From: Triplophysa rosa
Lineage: Eukaryota > Chordata > Actinopteri > Cypriniformes > Nemacheilidae
Assembly: GCF_024868665.1 (NCBI RefSeq)
Contig: NW_026634440.1
Coordinates: 22,564 to 86,563 of the forward strand
Length of the DNA: 64,000 bases
Reading direction: 5' to 3'
Part shown: positions 1 to 10,822 of the stretch, one piece after another
Numbering within the stretch: position 1 is the stretch's first letter
Layout of the letters: each line of letters opens with the position of its first letter
Translations under genes and position numbers: made by a program
Notes under the pieces: model-generated
What the model saw: only the letters and a program-made list of their open reading frames with translations
The model's database searches: none
What the model was told of the DNA's origin: nothing

Positions 1-611
1 TAAAAGGTTTTGTCTGCGTTTACCCCTCGTCACAATGTTAAATAATCGTCTGCCTCCTGCAAAATGAAAGCACTTCACACTAATGACGGCATACTTTAGA
101 CAATGATCACGATTATTGTAGCGTACAGAAATGTGGCATTCATGATTTATTTTTCTGCACCTGAGAGCTGACGGTAGTTTTGAGAGCCCTGGAAAGACGA
201 CGGGCTGAGGGAGTTTGTTCAGCCTGGTGTGGCTTTGTTTTTCATTGTTCTGAGTTCCGAGTAAACAAAAGTGTCCCTAGAAGCTCTCTGCCGTTTTTCA
301 GACGCTTCAGTATTTGTATTATTAATTTAATATACAGTATATTGTGGATGTGATAGATGAACACACAGTCATGCACAGGAGTGACAACGCTCGTGCTAAT
401 CAGAATGAAATTCAGGGAAACATCCTATCAGGTTATTCCTTCTATTAAATAATGATCTGCAGTTGATTGTGACATTATTAAATGGATTTGTAGCTGTTGT
501 TGTCACTTTGAATTAGAAATGTTGCAGATTGATCGATTAGTGTGATGTCAATTGTAATAACAACAACCTGTCTTTATTCTGCATATTCTTTCTTAATTAT
601 TTATTTTAGTA
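1..611. other. No gene seen
   Basis: AT-rich non-coding sequence. I see no open frame of useful length, no convincing repeat terminus and no RNA gene. Confidence 0.5.
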
Positions 612-666
612 ATCTCCTCATTGGAGGCTGAGCCCACCTAATATTGAAAACCTAGAACTGCCCCTG
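612..666. repeat. hAT-like element terminus
   Basis: The stretch ends in CTAGAACTGCCCCTG, whose reverse complement begins CAGGGGCAGTTC, a typical hAT terminal inverted repeat. Only one end is visible, so this is a fragment. Confidence 0.4.
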
Positions 667-869
667 CTGTTAGGGTTAAATTACAGCCTTTAACATCATT
701 ATCCTTTGCATTATTCATGTAATCGACGTGAACAATATTTACTTCACATGTAAATATCAAAATGCACAATAATCTGCAAAGTTAAAGCAACACTACAGAA
801 ACTACAAAACGTTGTTTTAAGAACAGACCACTACCTCTCTCTCCAGTGCATCATGGGAGTGTGTGGAGG

Positions 870-1010
870 CAGTGGTGGAAAGTAACGAATTACAAATACT
901 CAAACAAAGTTTTTTTCAGGAATTGTACTTTTTAAAGTAATTTAAAAACAGTGTACTTTTACTTGAGTATACATTTTTAGTGCTGTATCGGTACTTTTAC
1001 TGCGCTATTT
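870..1010. repeat. Non-autonomous hAT-like repeat fragment
   Basis: Begins CAGTGGTGGAAAGTAACG and continues with the AAGTA/TACTTT-rich sequence common in fish interspersed repeats. It abuts the broken end of the SPRY exon just downstream and may have replaced its last third. The family call is from general recognition; no second terminus was found. Confidence 0.45.
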
Positions 1011-1080
1011 TTCCACACATTGTCGTCGCTACTTTATATGTTTAACTTTCATGTGATTGGCAAAGGCTCTCACTAGATCT

Positions 1081-1531
1081 TTATTGTTTCGAGTCTGAAG
1101 TCATCACGCAACCGTCTTTTTTGGCAATTTTAACAATTGTGCCGGCCAGCCCGTCCACATACACTCCTACTCTCTTACACACACCTGAAGACCCACGGAT
1201 GAAAGTTTGATTCTTGTTGTGACGTGCAATGAATCCATTATTAGAGCAGCACAGACTCCATGGTTTGACATTCAATCCAAACTCACTGTCACGACTCCTT
1301 CCTTTCCTGCTGATGCTTTTATATGACACTGATATAAGAACATATGATCCACTCCATTCAGCCCCCCAGTAACAGCGTCCAGTCAGACTCTCTCCACACA
1401 ACACCTGAAGAACACCATCAAATCTGTCTGGATGATCAGGACACCACTCACACATGTGATCTTTCTGTTCTCTTCAGTCAGTCTGAGGTGAGTGTTTGTT
1501 GTGTTTAGATCCAGTGTGACATCACAGACAT
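1081..1531 (-). pseudogene. PRY-SPRY (B30.2) exon fragment, frameshifted and truncated
   Basis: On the minus strand a splice acceptor (GTGTTCAG) precedes a PRY segment reading DVTLDLNTTNTHLRLTEENR, then the PRY-SPRY junction PDHPDRFDGVLQVLC and the SPRY core (GRCYWGAEWSG, SRDSEFGLNVKPWSL, RVGVYVDGLAGT). PRY and SPRY lie in different frames, with a one-base shift near 1450. The domain stops at AGT, so the last SPRY strands are missing. In fish this exon ends finTRIM-type ubiquitin ligases and NLRC3-like receptors, where it binds ligand. A small upstream open stretch near 1610-1650 may be the preceding exon, but I cannot assign it. I infer a dead remnant. Confidence 0.8.
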
Positions 1532-1660
1532 CTGAACACAAGGAGAGACATTTACAACACAACAAAACAACAATCACTAAAGCAATCAATGTGTGTGTGT
1601 GTAGACTTACACTTGCGTGGTCCTGCTGTAATTCTGAGCTCTCCTCCATGATCCACACTA

Positions 1661-1686
1661 CACACACACACACACACACACACACA
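1661..1686. repeat. (CA)n microsatellite
   Basis: About 13 CA units, next to the SPRY remnant. Confidence 0.9.
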
Positions 1687-1863
1687 AGATGTCACATTCA
1701 ACCTTTCTGACACACAATTAATACACTGAGTAAAAGCATTAGTAATTTGTATTGTCCACTCTGAACAAAACACAATCCAGGACATTTATAACAGAATCAA
1801 AAAGTTAAATTAATATCTTTGATTTAACATTTAACTCAGGGAAGCAATTGTAACAGAACACAA

Positions 1864-2094
1864 GGGGCCCTATCGTACATCCGGCGCAATGCAGCGCAAA
1901 TGTTTTTGCTACTTTCAGCCCAACGCAGTTTTCATTTTCCCATCCTGCGCCACGTTTAAATAGCAAATGCATTTGCGCTCATTTGTGCGCCCATGGGCGT
2001 GCAGGTCTAAAAAAGAGGTGTTTTCAGGCGCATTGTTCGTGCGTTGCTATTTTGAGGAACTGAAAATAGACTGCGCCATAGACCAACTTAATAT
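1864..2094. repeat. Fish interspersed repeat of the GGGCCCTAT type
   Basis: Starts GGGCCCTATCGTACATCC and holds many GCGCAA/TTGCGC words (GCGCAAATG, TTTGCGCTC, GCGCATTG), the style of a widespread fish non-autonomous DNA repeat. The class is uncertain. Confidence 0.4.
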
Positions 2095-2174
2095 TTTTTT
2101 TTAATTTAAAGAGCACGTTACTAGAAAATGTGCCTCTGGGCGGGTCCACAACAAGCTTTCACTTTACTTATTAC

Positions 2175-2330
2175 CAGAGGCGGACGAAGTACACAACTTC
2201 TTTACTTGAGTGAAAGTACAGATACTACTGGTCAAATATTACTCCACTACAAGTAAAAGTTGTAAAGACAGATCCTTACTTAAATAAAAGTTGCTTTTAA
2301 AAGTACTCAAGCATTAAAAGTAAATGTCCT
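2175..2330. repeat. Non-autonomous hAT-like repeat
   Basis: Begins CAGAGGCGGACGAAGTAC and continues with TACTTGAGTGAAAGTACAG-like words. It resembles the repeats at 870 and 15372 in its CAGNGG start. One end only. Confidence 0.4.
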
Positions 2331-2420
2331 TTATATCAGTGGTGCATTGTTTTATTGTCCTATATCTTATGCCTCTGAAGCAACGTACTGAATACACTGT
2401 AGCTCACAGTATCAGTTGTA

Positions 2421-2529
2421 TTAAAGGAGTTGTTCACTTCAAAATAACCTCATTGACTTTCCATAGTCGTTTTTATTCCTACTATGGAAAGTCAATGTGG
2501 GCAAATTTTGCAGTGAGCAACTCCTTTAA
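2421..2529. mobile_element. Short palindromic MITE
   Basis: The ends TTAAAGGAGTTGTTCACT and AGTGAGCAACTCCTTTAA are inverted copies with one mismatch. The centre is a near-perfect hairpin: ATTGACTTTCCATAGT pairs with ACTATGGAAAGTCAAT around a 13-base loop. No coding capacity. Confidence 0.75.
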
Positions 2530-2597
2530 GAGCTTTATATGTTTAGCACATACTGTATATGTTTAATTTAGATATAATCCTGTTTGATCATTTAGCC

Positions 2598-3410
2598 CAG
2601 GGGTGCCCAGACGTTTTTGCGTGATGATCTACTTTTAAAATGGTAAACCTGATAAGATCTACCAACTAAAAAACACATTCAACACATTTACTTATTTTTT
2701 AATTACACTTCCAATGTGTATTCTCTACATGGAATTCAACAATGCAAAACAATGTTCAGTGCTGATATCATTAATTTTAACACTAAATTCAAAACATCTA
2801 CAGCACAACAGATTACAATAGCCAGGCCATGTACCTTATTCTGATGACTTGCACTGAATTGAATCAGACAGTTTTGCATAATTTGGGCAGTAGCTGCTGG
2901 TAGCTAGTCTCAAACAGACCTCCAAATTGTCATTAGTCATGGTGGACCGGTGTTTTGACTTAATAATCTTCATGTGAGAAAAGGCTGACTCACATAGATA
3001 AGTTGAGCCAAACAGTGGGGTCAGTGAGGCGGCACATTTTCTGATATTTGGATACTTCTCTTCTGCAAGAAGGTTCCAAAACTGTCCACTGGCCCTTGCC
3101 TTCACCTCAATGTCAGTCTGCAGTGCCAAAATATCATCTTCCAATGCGGATGGGTTCATCTGAAACAGCTTTCCCATGTCTGTGGCCAGGGACTCAACCT
3201 CATGCTCATCTCCAAATGGAAAGCACATGAATGTAGCAACTGGCTCAAGTAAAGCAAAGTCTTGAAAACGTTTGTCAAAGTCTGATCTGACCTTTTCAAT
3301 TTGCTCAATGTAGCGCTCACTGTCAAGTTGTGCTGGCTCCTTTCCTTGCTTGTGAAGTTCAGATGCAATGTTTTGGAAGTTGCCTAATTCGTGGCACTGC
3401 AGCTTAGATG
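2598..3410 (-). pseudogene. hAT transposase C-terminal fragment (GTF2IRD2/ZBED-like family)
   Basis: A terminus reading CAGGGGTGCCCAGACG lies at 2598. On the minus strand a frame is open from about 3410 down to 2836 (roughly 190 residues). It includes KLQCHELGNFQNIASEL, then LFGSTYLCESAFSHMK and KSKHRSTMTNDNLEVCLRLA, the hAT dimerisation segment seen at the C-terminus of hAT transposases and their domesticated relatives. The frame is cut at 3410, where a DIRS element begins, so the N-terminal zinc finger and the catalytic N-terminal part are absent. The visible part has no stop, which suggests fairly recent decay, but nothing indicates domestication. Confidence 0.75.
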
Positions 3411-3569
3411 TGAGTAACCGTAGTTCCCTTTATGTCGGTCTCTCGACGTTGTGTCGAACCGACAGATGGGGTTCGTCCCTGAGAACCAATCTCTTCTGAC
3501 TACTTAGAAAAGGCCAATGAAAATTGGCGAATGAAATTTGCATGCCGGACTCCGCCCCGTAAATCCGGG

Positions 3570-3576
3570 TATAAAA
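3570..3576 (+). promoter_or_regulatory. TATA box of the DIRS element
   Basis: TATAAAA in the context CCGGGTATAAAAGGGAG, about 30 bases upstream of a CATTCATTCACC pyrimidine-rich stretch that would suit a start site. About 240 bases upstream of the first gag-like ATG at 3811. Confidence 0.5.
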
Positions 3577-3810
3577 GGGAGACGGCGTGCTTCATTCATT
3601 CACCTTTTGTTCTTCGGAGCCTTCGCTGATGAAGATCAACTCTTGCTACTTAGCAAATTATCTTCATTGCCGGTTCTACGACGTGGTGCAGCGGACTGTC
3701 CCTTCCTGCAGCGACTTCCCCTGGGCGTCTCGGCGGTTCCAGAGGTGTTCGAGCCAGCAGACGGTGTCTCACCCTCTGCATTCTAAAAGAGCAAATTTCT
3801 CCAGCGTGGC

Positions 3811-4970
3811 ATGTCCCACTGTTCTCGTGGGTGCGGTGTCCTCATCGAGGAAGGGGACAAGCACGATGTCTGTCTCAGGTGTTTGGGGGTCCAACACGCT
3901 GAGGCAGCCTTCGTGGACTCATCTTGCCCGCATTGCGGGCAGATGGTCATAGAGACGTTGCGGTCACGGGTGGCTGTCTTCTCCCGAGAACCAGCCACCA
4001 CCTCGCAGGCTTCCCGGGCTGTGACGAGGATGGCTAAGGCCATTCCGTCCGCCGCGGCAAGGGTGATATGGGGGTTTCTGCGAGCGTTAATCTGTCAGCC
4101 AAGTGCTCGCGGACCACTCGCACCCCGTCACGCTCGCCTCACTGTTCCCTAGTAGGCGGTATCACACCGTCGGCATCCTCCTTCACGTATTCGGACACGA
4201 TGCGTGATGAAGATGAGATGTCAATCGCAGCATCGGAGAGCGAATTGCTGGCATCCGATCCCGACGATTCTTTGCAGCTCCCTCCCAAGGAGGGTCGAGC
4301 TCAGGAAGAGGCGGATGTCGAGATGTCAGCCATGCTTTCCCGGGCCGCCGTGTGCATTGGGTTAGAGTGCACTCTGGTGCCTCTCCCCCAGCGCTCGCGG
4401 TTGGATACATGGTTCTTGGGCTCTGAGCGTGACTCCAAGCCGTGCCCAACCCCGGTTCCGTTCTTCCCGGAAGTGCATGAGGAACTGACGAAGACGTGGA
4501 ACGCCCCTTTTTCGGCGCGTACACGTCAAACCAGTTCTGTCGCTCTCTCTTCCCTCGATGGTGGGGCAGCTAAGGGTTATATCGACGTGCCCCAGGTGAA
4601 ACGCGCAGTCGCGGTGCACCTGTGCCCGCAGGCGGCGTCCACCTGGAGAGGTCGACCGAAACTCCCGTCCAAAGCGTGTAGGACTTCGGCATCGCTGGTG
4701 TCGAAGGCCTACGCTGCTGCGGGCCAAGCTTCCTCCTCTCTCCACGCCATGGCCATCCTGCAGGTCCACCAGGCCAAGGCGTTGAAAGAGATCCACAAGG
4801 GTAAGACCGACTCAGGGTTAATGCAGGAACTCCGCACCGCCACCGACCTCGCTCTACGGGCGACCAAGGTGACCGTGCGGGCCCTGGGTCGGGCGATGTC
4901 CACTATGGTGGTCCTACGGGGGCCTAGCGCCCACTTTTTCACAAAAAGAGTTTCCAATCTCCCTGGGTGT
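3811..4970 (+). pseudogene. DIRS gag-like region, frameshifted
   Basis: The first frame has a cysteine/histidine cluster (CLRCLGVQHAEAAF, then CPHCGQ) like the N-terminus of fish DIRS gag proteins. The second frame, from about 4120, continues with an acidic stretch, HEELTKTWNAPFSARTRQTS, LDGGAAKGYIDVP and HAMAILQVHQAKALKEIHKG, which I recognise as the conserved DIRS gag core. The two halves lie in different frames, and further shifts occur after about 4970, so no intact product is made. In active elements this protein packages the RNA. Confidence 0.65.
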
Positions 4971-5109
4971 TTTTCACAGCCGCTCTCACCCTCTGTCAGA
5001 CAGTGTTCGGCCACTCGACGTTGCGTCTTGGCGAGGCGCAACATCGAATGTACTTTTCAGCCCTCAGCACTCTCAAATCGACGGTGCGTGGAGCTGCATC
5101 GCCAGGCAG

Positions 5110-5831
5110 GTGAACCAGCAGAGCCAGTCTTCTTCCCGGGGGCCTGCCCCTGGCGAGAGACCCGCACTGCCAGCCATCGAACCACCCCCCGGGGGGTCGA
5201 TGAAGCAGATCGTACCCCTAGTCCCCCTGTCGCGGTCCCTGGGAGCTTGGCTCGAGCTTCCCACACCGTCATGGTGGCTGAGGAGAACGATCCGTCTCGG
5301 CTACGCGATCCAATTCTCCAGAAACCCGCCCAAGTTTTGGGGCATCCTCGCCACCTCGGTCAGAGGCCGAGATGCTCCCGTACTACAGGGCGAGGTTGCC
5401 ACCCTTCTGGCGAAGGGTGCGATCGAGTCCATCCCCTTAGCCGAGATGTCCAAGGGGTTTTACAACCTTACTTCATCGTCCCCAAAAAGGCGGGGGGGTG
5501 TGCCCCATCCTAGATCTGCGTACCCTGAACAGGCACCTGCACAAGCTGCTGTTCAGGATGCTCACGCAGAAGCGCATCCTAAAATCTGTCAGATGTCAGG
5601 ATTGGTTCATGGCAATCGACCTAAAGGACGCTTACTTTCATGTCTCAATTCTCCCTCATCATCGCCCGTTCCTACGGTTCGCTTTCGAGGGTCAGGCATA
5701 TCAGTACAGAGTCCACTCCCCTTTGGTCTGTCTGTGTCCCCATGAGTCTTCACGAAGATTGTGGAAGCCGCCCTCTCTCCCCTCAGGGAGAGGGGTGTGC
5801 GGGTACTCAACTATCTCGACGACTGGCTTAT
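5110..5831 (+). pseudogene. DIRS reverse transcriptase, N-terminal half, frameshifted
   Basis: Segments in two or three frames give a DIRS RT: SRNPPKFWGILATSVRG, GEVATLLAKGAIESIP, YFIVPKKAGG, LDLRTLNRHLHKLLFRMLTQ, QDWFMAIDLKDAYFHVSI, HRPFLRFAFEGQAYQY, then NYLDDWLI at the end. AIDLKDAYFH carries the first catalytic aspartate and YLDD the catalytic pair. Frame changes occur near 5490 and near 5730. The gene ends at the junction with the L2 LINE. Confidence 0.75.
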
Positions 5832-6123
5832 CTTTTTTTTTTTACGTCACTTCCTGTTTGCTGAGAGCGCGTGGTTTGAGTCGGAGCTCTTTCAAACTTA
5901 TTCTTAATACATCGTTTATTCTTGTTATATCTTAAGACTTATGTTTTAAATTGTTATTCACCGAGGGTAAAACATATCCTTAAGTATATCCCATACCAAA
6001 AATCGTCCTTAAACGCACCGATCATTTATTTTTATCGGATCACTCGCTATTAGCCTCAGGCTGTTAGCATTCCCAGCCTGCCTGCTCACTGCTTAACACA
6101 CTGTTCTCATTATTACATCACTA

Positions 6124-6562
6124 ATGGCTAATGTTTCAGATGTGTTTGTACCTCTGAGTGCAGATGAGGAAACGATCGCACTTCAGTCGGAACTGGAGGC
6201 TGTGGAGAAGCAGATCCAGGATCTACTAGAGAAGCAGACACGGCTGCGAGAACGAAAACGGCGCTGGAAACATCCAGAGCTGACGCTCGCAAATCCGCGG
6301 TAAGTTTTCATCGCGATTTTAATACTCCTTCCACTTCTACTCCGCGTGTTTCTCTGCACAGAGCCCAGGCTTCGAGAACACGGTCAGCCCAAATGAACTT
6401 CACTCCTGCACCGGCACACCCACGGCGAAAGGCGCGAGCCAGGACTGGAGCGATGACCCAACCGCCGCCACCGGTCTTCGAGATCCCGACCAGGAACCGC
6501 TTTGCCGCCCTCTGCGAGACGGAATGCAACGCTGTGGTCATCGGAGACTCAATCGTCGATGT
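6124..6562 (+). pseudogene. L2 ORF1 remnant: coiled coil and start of SGNH esterase
   Basis: ATG at 6124 opens a heptad-rich stretch (ADEETIALQSELEAVEKQIQ, LLEKQTRLRERKRR). After a frame break the sequence gives FEIPTRNRFAALCETE and AVVIGDSIV; GDSI is the first block of SGNH esterases. Zebrafish L2 elements are known to carry an ORF1 with coiled coil plus esterase domains, an RNA-binding chaperone partner of ORF2. The esterase stops directly after GDSIV, and the next residues belong to the end of an endonuclease domain, so a large internal deletion is inferred. Confidence 0.6.
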
Positions 6563-7466
6563 ATCTCAAAGCGACGATGTCACTGATCACTATCTTATAA
6601 CATGTACACTGCGCACTGCAGAAATCAGCCGTTTAACTCGTTATCGACAGGGTAGAACAATTACCTCGACTACTAAAGATAGTTTCGCAAAGAGCTTGCC
6701 AGATCTGACTCCTTTAATAACCATACCAATAAATAAGAATCGCTCGATGACATGACCAGCAAATTGGGCACTATTTTCTCTAATACATTAGAAGCTGTCG
6801 CACCTATGAAGTCAAAAAAGATTAATGAGAAAAACGCAGCACCATGGTACAATAGCACCACTCGCGCCCTTAAAAGAGAAACACGTAAACTGGAGCGCAA
6901 ATGGAAACAAACCCAATTAGAGGTCTTTAAAATTGCGTGGAAAGAGAGTGCAAACTGTTATAAAAAGGCACTAAAAGCAGCAAAGGCTGAGCACCTCCGT
7001 AACCTCATAGAAACTAACAAAAACAATCCAAGGTTTTTATTTAGTACAGTTGCTAAACTAACAAATAAACAGACTTCACCTGACCTGGGTATTCCGCCGC
7101 ACCTTGGTAGCAATGATTTCATGAATTTTTTTACAGAGAAAATCGAAAACATACGAGACAAAATAGTAAAAACTCAACCTCCAAGTCTGTCCTATAAATT
7201 AGTACCAACCATCGCCCCAAAAGAAAGGCTACAGTGTTTTTCACCTATAAAACAGGAAGATTTAATTAAACTTATTGCAACATCTAAACCTACAACTTGC
7301 TTATTAGACCCCATACCAACTAAATTATTAAAAGAGTTATTACCCGTTGCAATTTAGCCCATTTATAACATTATCAACTCATCAATTAATCTAGGCCATG
7401 TCCCAGGAGCCTTTAAACTGGCCGTCATTAAGCCTCTTATCAAGAAACCAAACTTAGACCCCAATG

Positions 7467-8415
7467 TGTCACGGTGCCTTGGAGACAGATGCAGGGTGCA
7501 AAATGTAGTATTTATTTACAATACCAAAAACAATAAGAAAACAATCAAAAAATACCAGACTGGATCTCTGAGTTCGACAAGGCTCGAGCGCTCGGCCAGG
7601 GTGAGAGGACTAATGATGGAAAAGGAGGCAGTGGCCTAACAGGTGTAGTCTGGGAACAAAAAACGGCCACAATGGTCCAAAAGAGTAATCCGCCAGGTGA
7701 ACCGAAATCCAAACGAAAGTATAATCCAATGGGTAAAAAATCCAAACGAAAGAGTCATCCACTAGGCCAACAGTCCAAAGGAGGGAGTAATCCAAATAAA
7801 GTAAGTTCACGTTCCCCAGAGACAATCTCTCTCCACGAGACGTTGCGTCCGCCCGATGCGAGTGGTGCACCCGCGCCACGAGAAGGAGGGTGGCCGCGAT
7901 GCTACTGGAGCAGAGTCCTTTAGAAAGGAGGGAAACAGCAGCAATGCCAGTGGTTCCGGGATGAGAAGAGCGATCCCCGACCATACGAGGAAACCCGGAA
8001 GCCGTGGCCGTCGAGGTAGCGATCTGCGGGTAGAGGGTAAGGAGAACACCGTGCAGACCTCGAAAAGCACTGGAGCCTAAAACAGGACAAGACTTTCTCG
8101 TGACTGGAGAGCAAGACAGGACAAGACTAGATAAGACGGCTGGTCGTCACCGTGCTAGAAAAACTAACGTACAGACACAAGACAGAAACAAGCGGAGATT
8201 CAAATAGAACAGAAAGTGATAGCGGAATAGGGAACAGGTGTGGAAGGATTAGCAAAAGTGAAACCCGGTGTGAGGAAAAAAGAGTAACGAGGGAGCGGTA
8301 AAATCATACGCGGACTCAGAACACATGGGTGGCTGTCACAACAACCCATGTGTTCAACAAAAACCAAAACACAGACGAAACAGACAAAACAAGCAGGTGA
8401 TCAGACCCGAGACCA
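7467..8415. mobile_element. 949-bp TG...CA element inserted in L2 RT
   Basis: Starts TGTCACGGTGCC and ends GACCCGAGACCA. It is flanked by the 6-bp direct repeat CCAATG (7461-7466 and 8416-8421) that is single in the L2 reading frame. TG...CA ends with a short target duplication suit an LTR-type insertion (solo LTR or TRIM). The TGTCACGG start is shared with the element at 24109. It carries no gene I recognise. Confidence 0.65.
7673..7795 (+). repeat. Minisatellite of about 30-bp units
   Basis: About four degenerate units built on TCCAAACGAAAG...AATCC, inside the 949-bp insert. A comparable internal minisatellite lies in the related element at 24109. Confidence 0.6.
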
Positions 8416-10822
8416 CCAATGAACTAGGAAACTATAGACCGATTTCAAATCTCCCTTACCTGTCTAAAATACTAGAAAAAGTAGTGTCCACTCAGTTGTG
8501 CTCTTTCTTACAAAATAATGACATACACGAAAAATTCCAGTCAGGCTTTAGACCGCATCATAGTACTGAAACTGCGCTCGTTAAAATTACAAACGACCTG
8601 CTTATAGCATCAGATAAAGGTAACATCTCACTCCTAGTCCTGCTCGACCTTAGTGCTGCGTTCGATACTGTAGACCATAAAATACTTCTAGATCGCTTAC
8701 ACAATTATACCGGTATTCAGGGACAGGCACTACAATGGTTCAGATCTTACTTATCAGACAGACATCAATTTGTCCATTTAAATGGGGAATCATCAAATCT
8801 AACGCAAGTAAATTATGGATTACCTCAGGGATCGGTTTTAGGACCCTTGCTATTCTCCATATACATGCTGCCCCTTGGAAACATTATTAGAAAACATGGA
8901 ATTAGCTTCCACTGTTATGCAGATGATACTCAGCTATATATCTCATCAAGACCAGATGATTCCTTCCAACTATCCAAATTGGCAGAGTGCATCGACGATA
9001 TAAAGCATTGGATGACTTGTAATTTCCTTCTTTTAAATTCTAATAAAACAGAAATATTACTTATCGGACCAAAGACACGTGAGCAGAATATTTCGGATTA
9101 TGACCTGCAAATTGAAGGCTGCACTGTTACTCCAACAAATACAGTTAAAGACCTTGGCGTTATATTAGACAGCAACCTGTCATTTAAAAATCACATCTCA
9201 AATGTCACAAAAACAGCCTTCTTCCACCTTAGAAATGTTGCCAAATTGCGAAATATTTTATGTGTGGCTGACGCAGAGAAGCTTATTCATGCATTTGTGA
9301 CCTCAAGACTTGACTACTGTAATGCACTGCTTAGTGGTTGTCCTGCAGCATCAATAAACAAACTACAGTTAGTTCAGAATGCAGCTGCCAGAGTTCTAAC
9401 CAGGTCCAGAAAATACGATCACATAACCCCAATGTTATCAACCCTTCACTGGTTACCCATTAAGTATCGTATTGACTTTAAAGTTCTTTTAATTACTTAT
9501 AAAGCCTTAAACGGTTTAGCCCCTACCTACATAACAGAGCTTCTACCACACTACAACCCATCACGCTCTCTAAGATCTCAAAACTCCAGACTTTTGATAA
9601 CACCTAGAATAACTAAATCCACCAAAGGGGGTAGAGCTTTCTCATACGTAGCACCTAAACTCTGGAATAGCCTCCCCGATACTATTCGAGGGTCAGACAC
9701 ACTCTCCCAATTTAAATCTAGATTAAAGACACATCTTTTCAGCCAAGCATTCACTAATACATAGCTAATGAACAGCAGCTACGCTAATTATTCTCTTTCT
9801 GTTTCTGCCCTCGCCTCGGGATGCCCATCCCGAGGTAGGGAGAGATTCCGCCAGGCCCAGATGAACGTCATATGCCCATCCACAACTAGAGATTACGCCA
9901 GCTACATCGGAAAATCCCGTGCCATCCTCCTGCGAGAGCCTGCGGACTGACTGACCATCCAGCTCCATCCAAGGCAATTCCATCACCACCCAAGAAAAAG
10001 GCGACCATCTGGCCGGCCCAGCTCAGACAATTCCATCCCCAACCGAGAGCAAAGACGGACTACCTGTCACATAAATGCTAAATTTACAATACTTGGTATT
10101 TAATGCTAAACTTACATCACACGACAGCAGTTTGAAGTTATGGCTGCACTCAGTGACTTTGATTGGAGGTAGCTGGGTGGGTGTTGTAGGGAGTGGGGGG
10201 GCTTGTTGGTTGTGGTTCGGGGCGTTTCATTTGTTGGGACTGTGTGGGTCTGGTCTGGTTGGTCTTGTTTTGTGGTCGATGTCGGACAACAGAGGAATAA
10301 AGTTAATTATGCCATTACTACTTTTCCCTGGTTGTCCCTCTGTTGTCTGTTGTTGACCACGGAATGGGACCGGGTTGGACCTGCACGGTTTCGGCGGGTG
10401 GGGCTTCCTGGGTCGCGGCTCGTGGGCTCTCCCTGTTCTTCGTGGACGTTGCTCGGTGGCTTTGGTCGGGGTCACTGAGTGCAGCTATGACACGTCAGAG
10501 GAGATCTGGCCCTCCCGGCTGAGCCTGGTTTCTCCCGAGGTTTTTTTTTCTCCATTATTCAGCATTGGAGTTTGGGTTCCTCGCCACAGCAGAGCAGTGC
10601 AGTGTTGGCTTGCTCACCGGGAGACTGCATTTATGCATTTATTTATTCATTTATTTATTAGATATTATTTATTATAATGATCTTGCTTGGTCTATAAACA
10701 CCATGCACTGTGCTGTGTTTTACCTTTCTGTGTTTTTCTTATTTGCTCCTGTAAAGCTGCTTTGGAACAATGCACATTGTGAAAAGTGCTATATAAATCA
10801 AATTGAATTGAATTGAATTAAA

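Larger units (their letters stand above)
3411..5831 (+). mobile_element. DIRS-type tyrosine-recombinase retrotransposon, 5' part
   Basis: Begins with GAGTAACCGTAGTTCCCTTT followed by a GTCGGTCTCTCGACGTTG palindromic stretch, which resembles fish DIRS inverted terminal repeats. A TATA box, a gag-like region and the first half of the reverse transcriptase follow. The element stops exactly after the YLDDWLI motif at 5831, where an L2 LINE begins. RNase H, methylase-like and tyrosine recombinase regions are missing. Confidence 0.7.
6563..9764 (+). pseudogene. L2 ORF2 (endonuclease end plus reverse transcriptase), interrupted
   Basis: The sequence enters at the last endonuclease strand (DDVTDHYLITCTL), shifts frame near 6745, then runs through the linker and into RT. 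There is an in-frame TAG at 7355-7357 and a 949-bp insertion at 7467-8415. Removing the insert and one duplicated hexamer keeps the frame. Past it the RT is uninterrupted to 9764: [77 protein letters not shown] with the YADD catalytic motif, then the thumb and C-terminal region typical of L2. It would copy LINE RNA by target-primed reverse transcription; this copy cannot. Confidence 0.85.
5832..10822 (+). mobile_element. L2-clade LINE, nearly full length with internal deletion and insertion
   Basis: Starts at a T-rich junction with the DIRS element and ends with the L2 tail (AAAGCTGCTTTGGAACAATG, then GCTATATAAATCAAATTGAA) and ATTGA repeats at 10800-10820. It contains an ORF1-like coiled coil, an RT-bearing ORF2 and a long 3' UTR (9765-10800). 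Most of ORF1's esterase and the ORF2 endonuclease appear deleted between about 6560 and 6565. A separate 949-bp element interrupts the RT. Confidence 0.8.
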
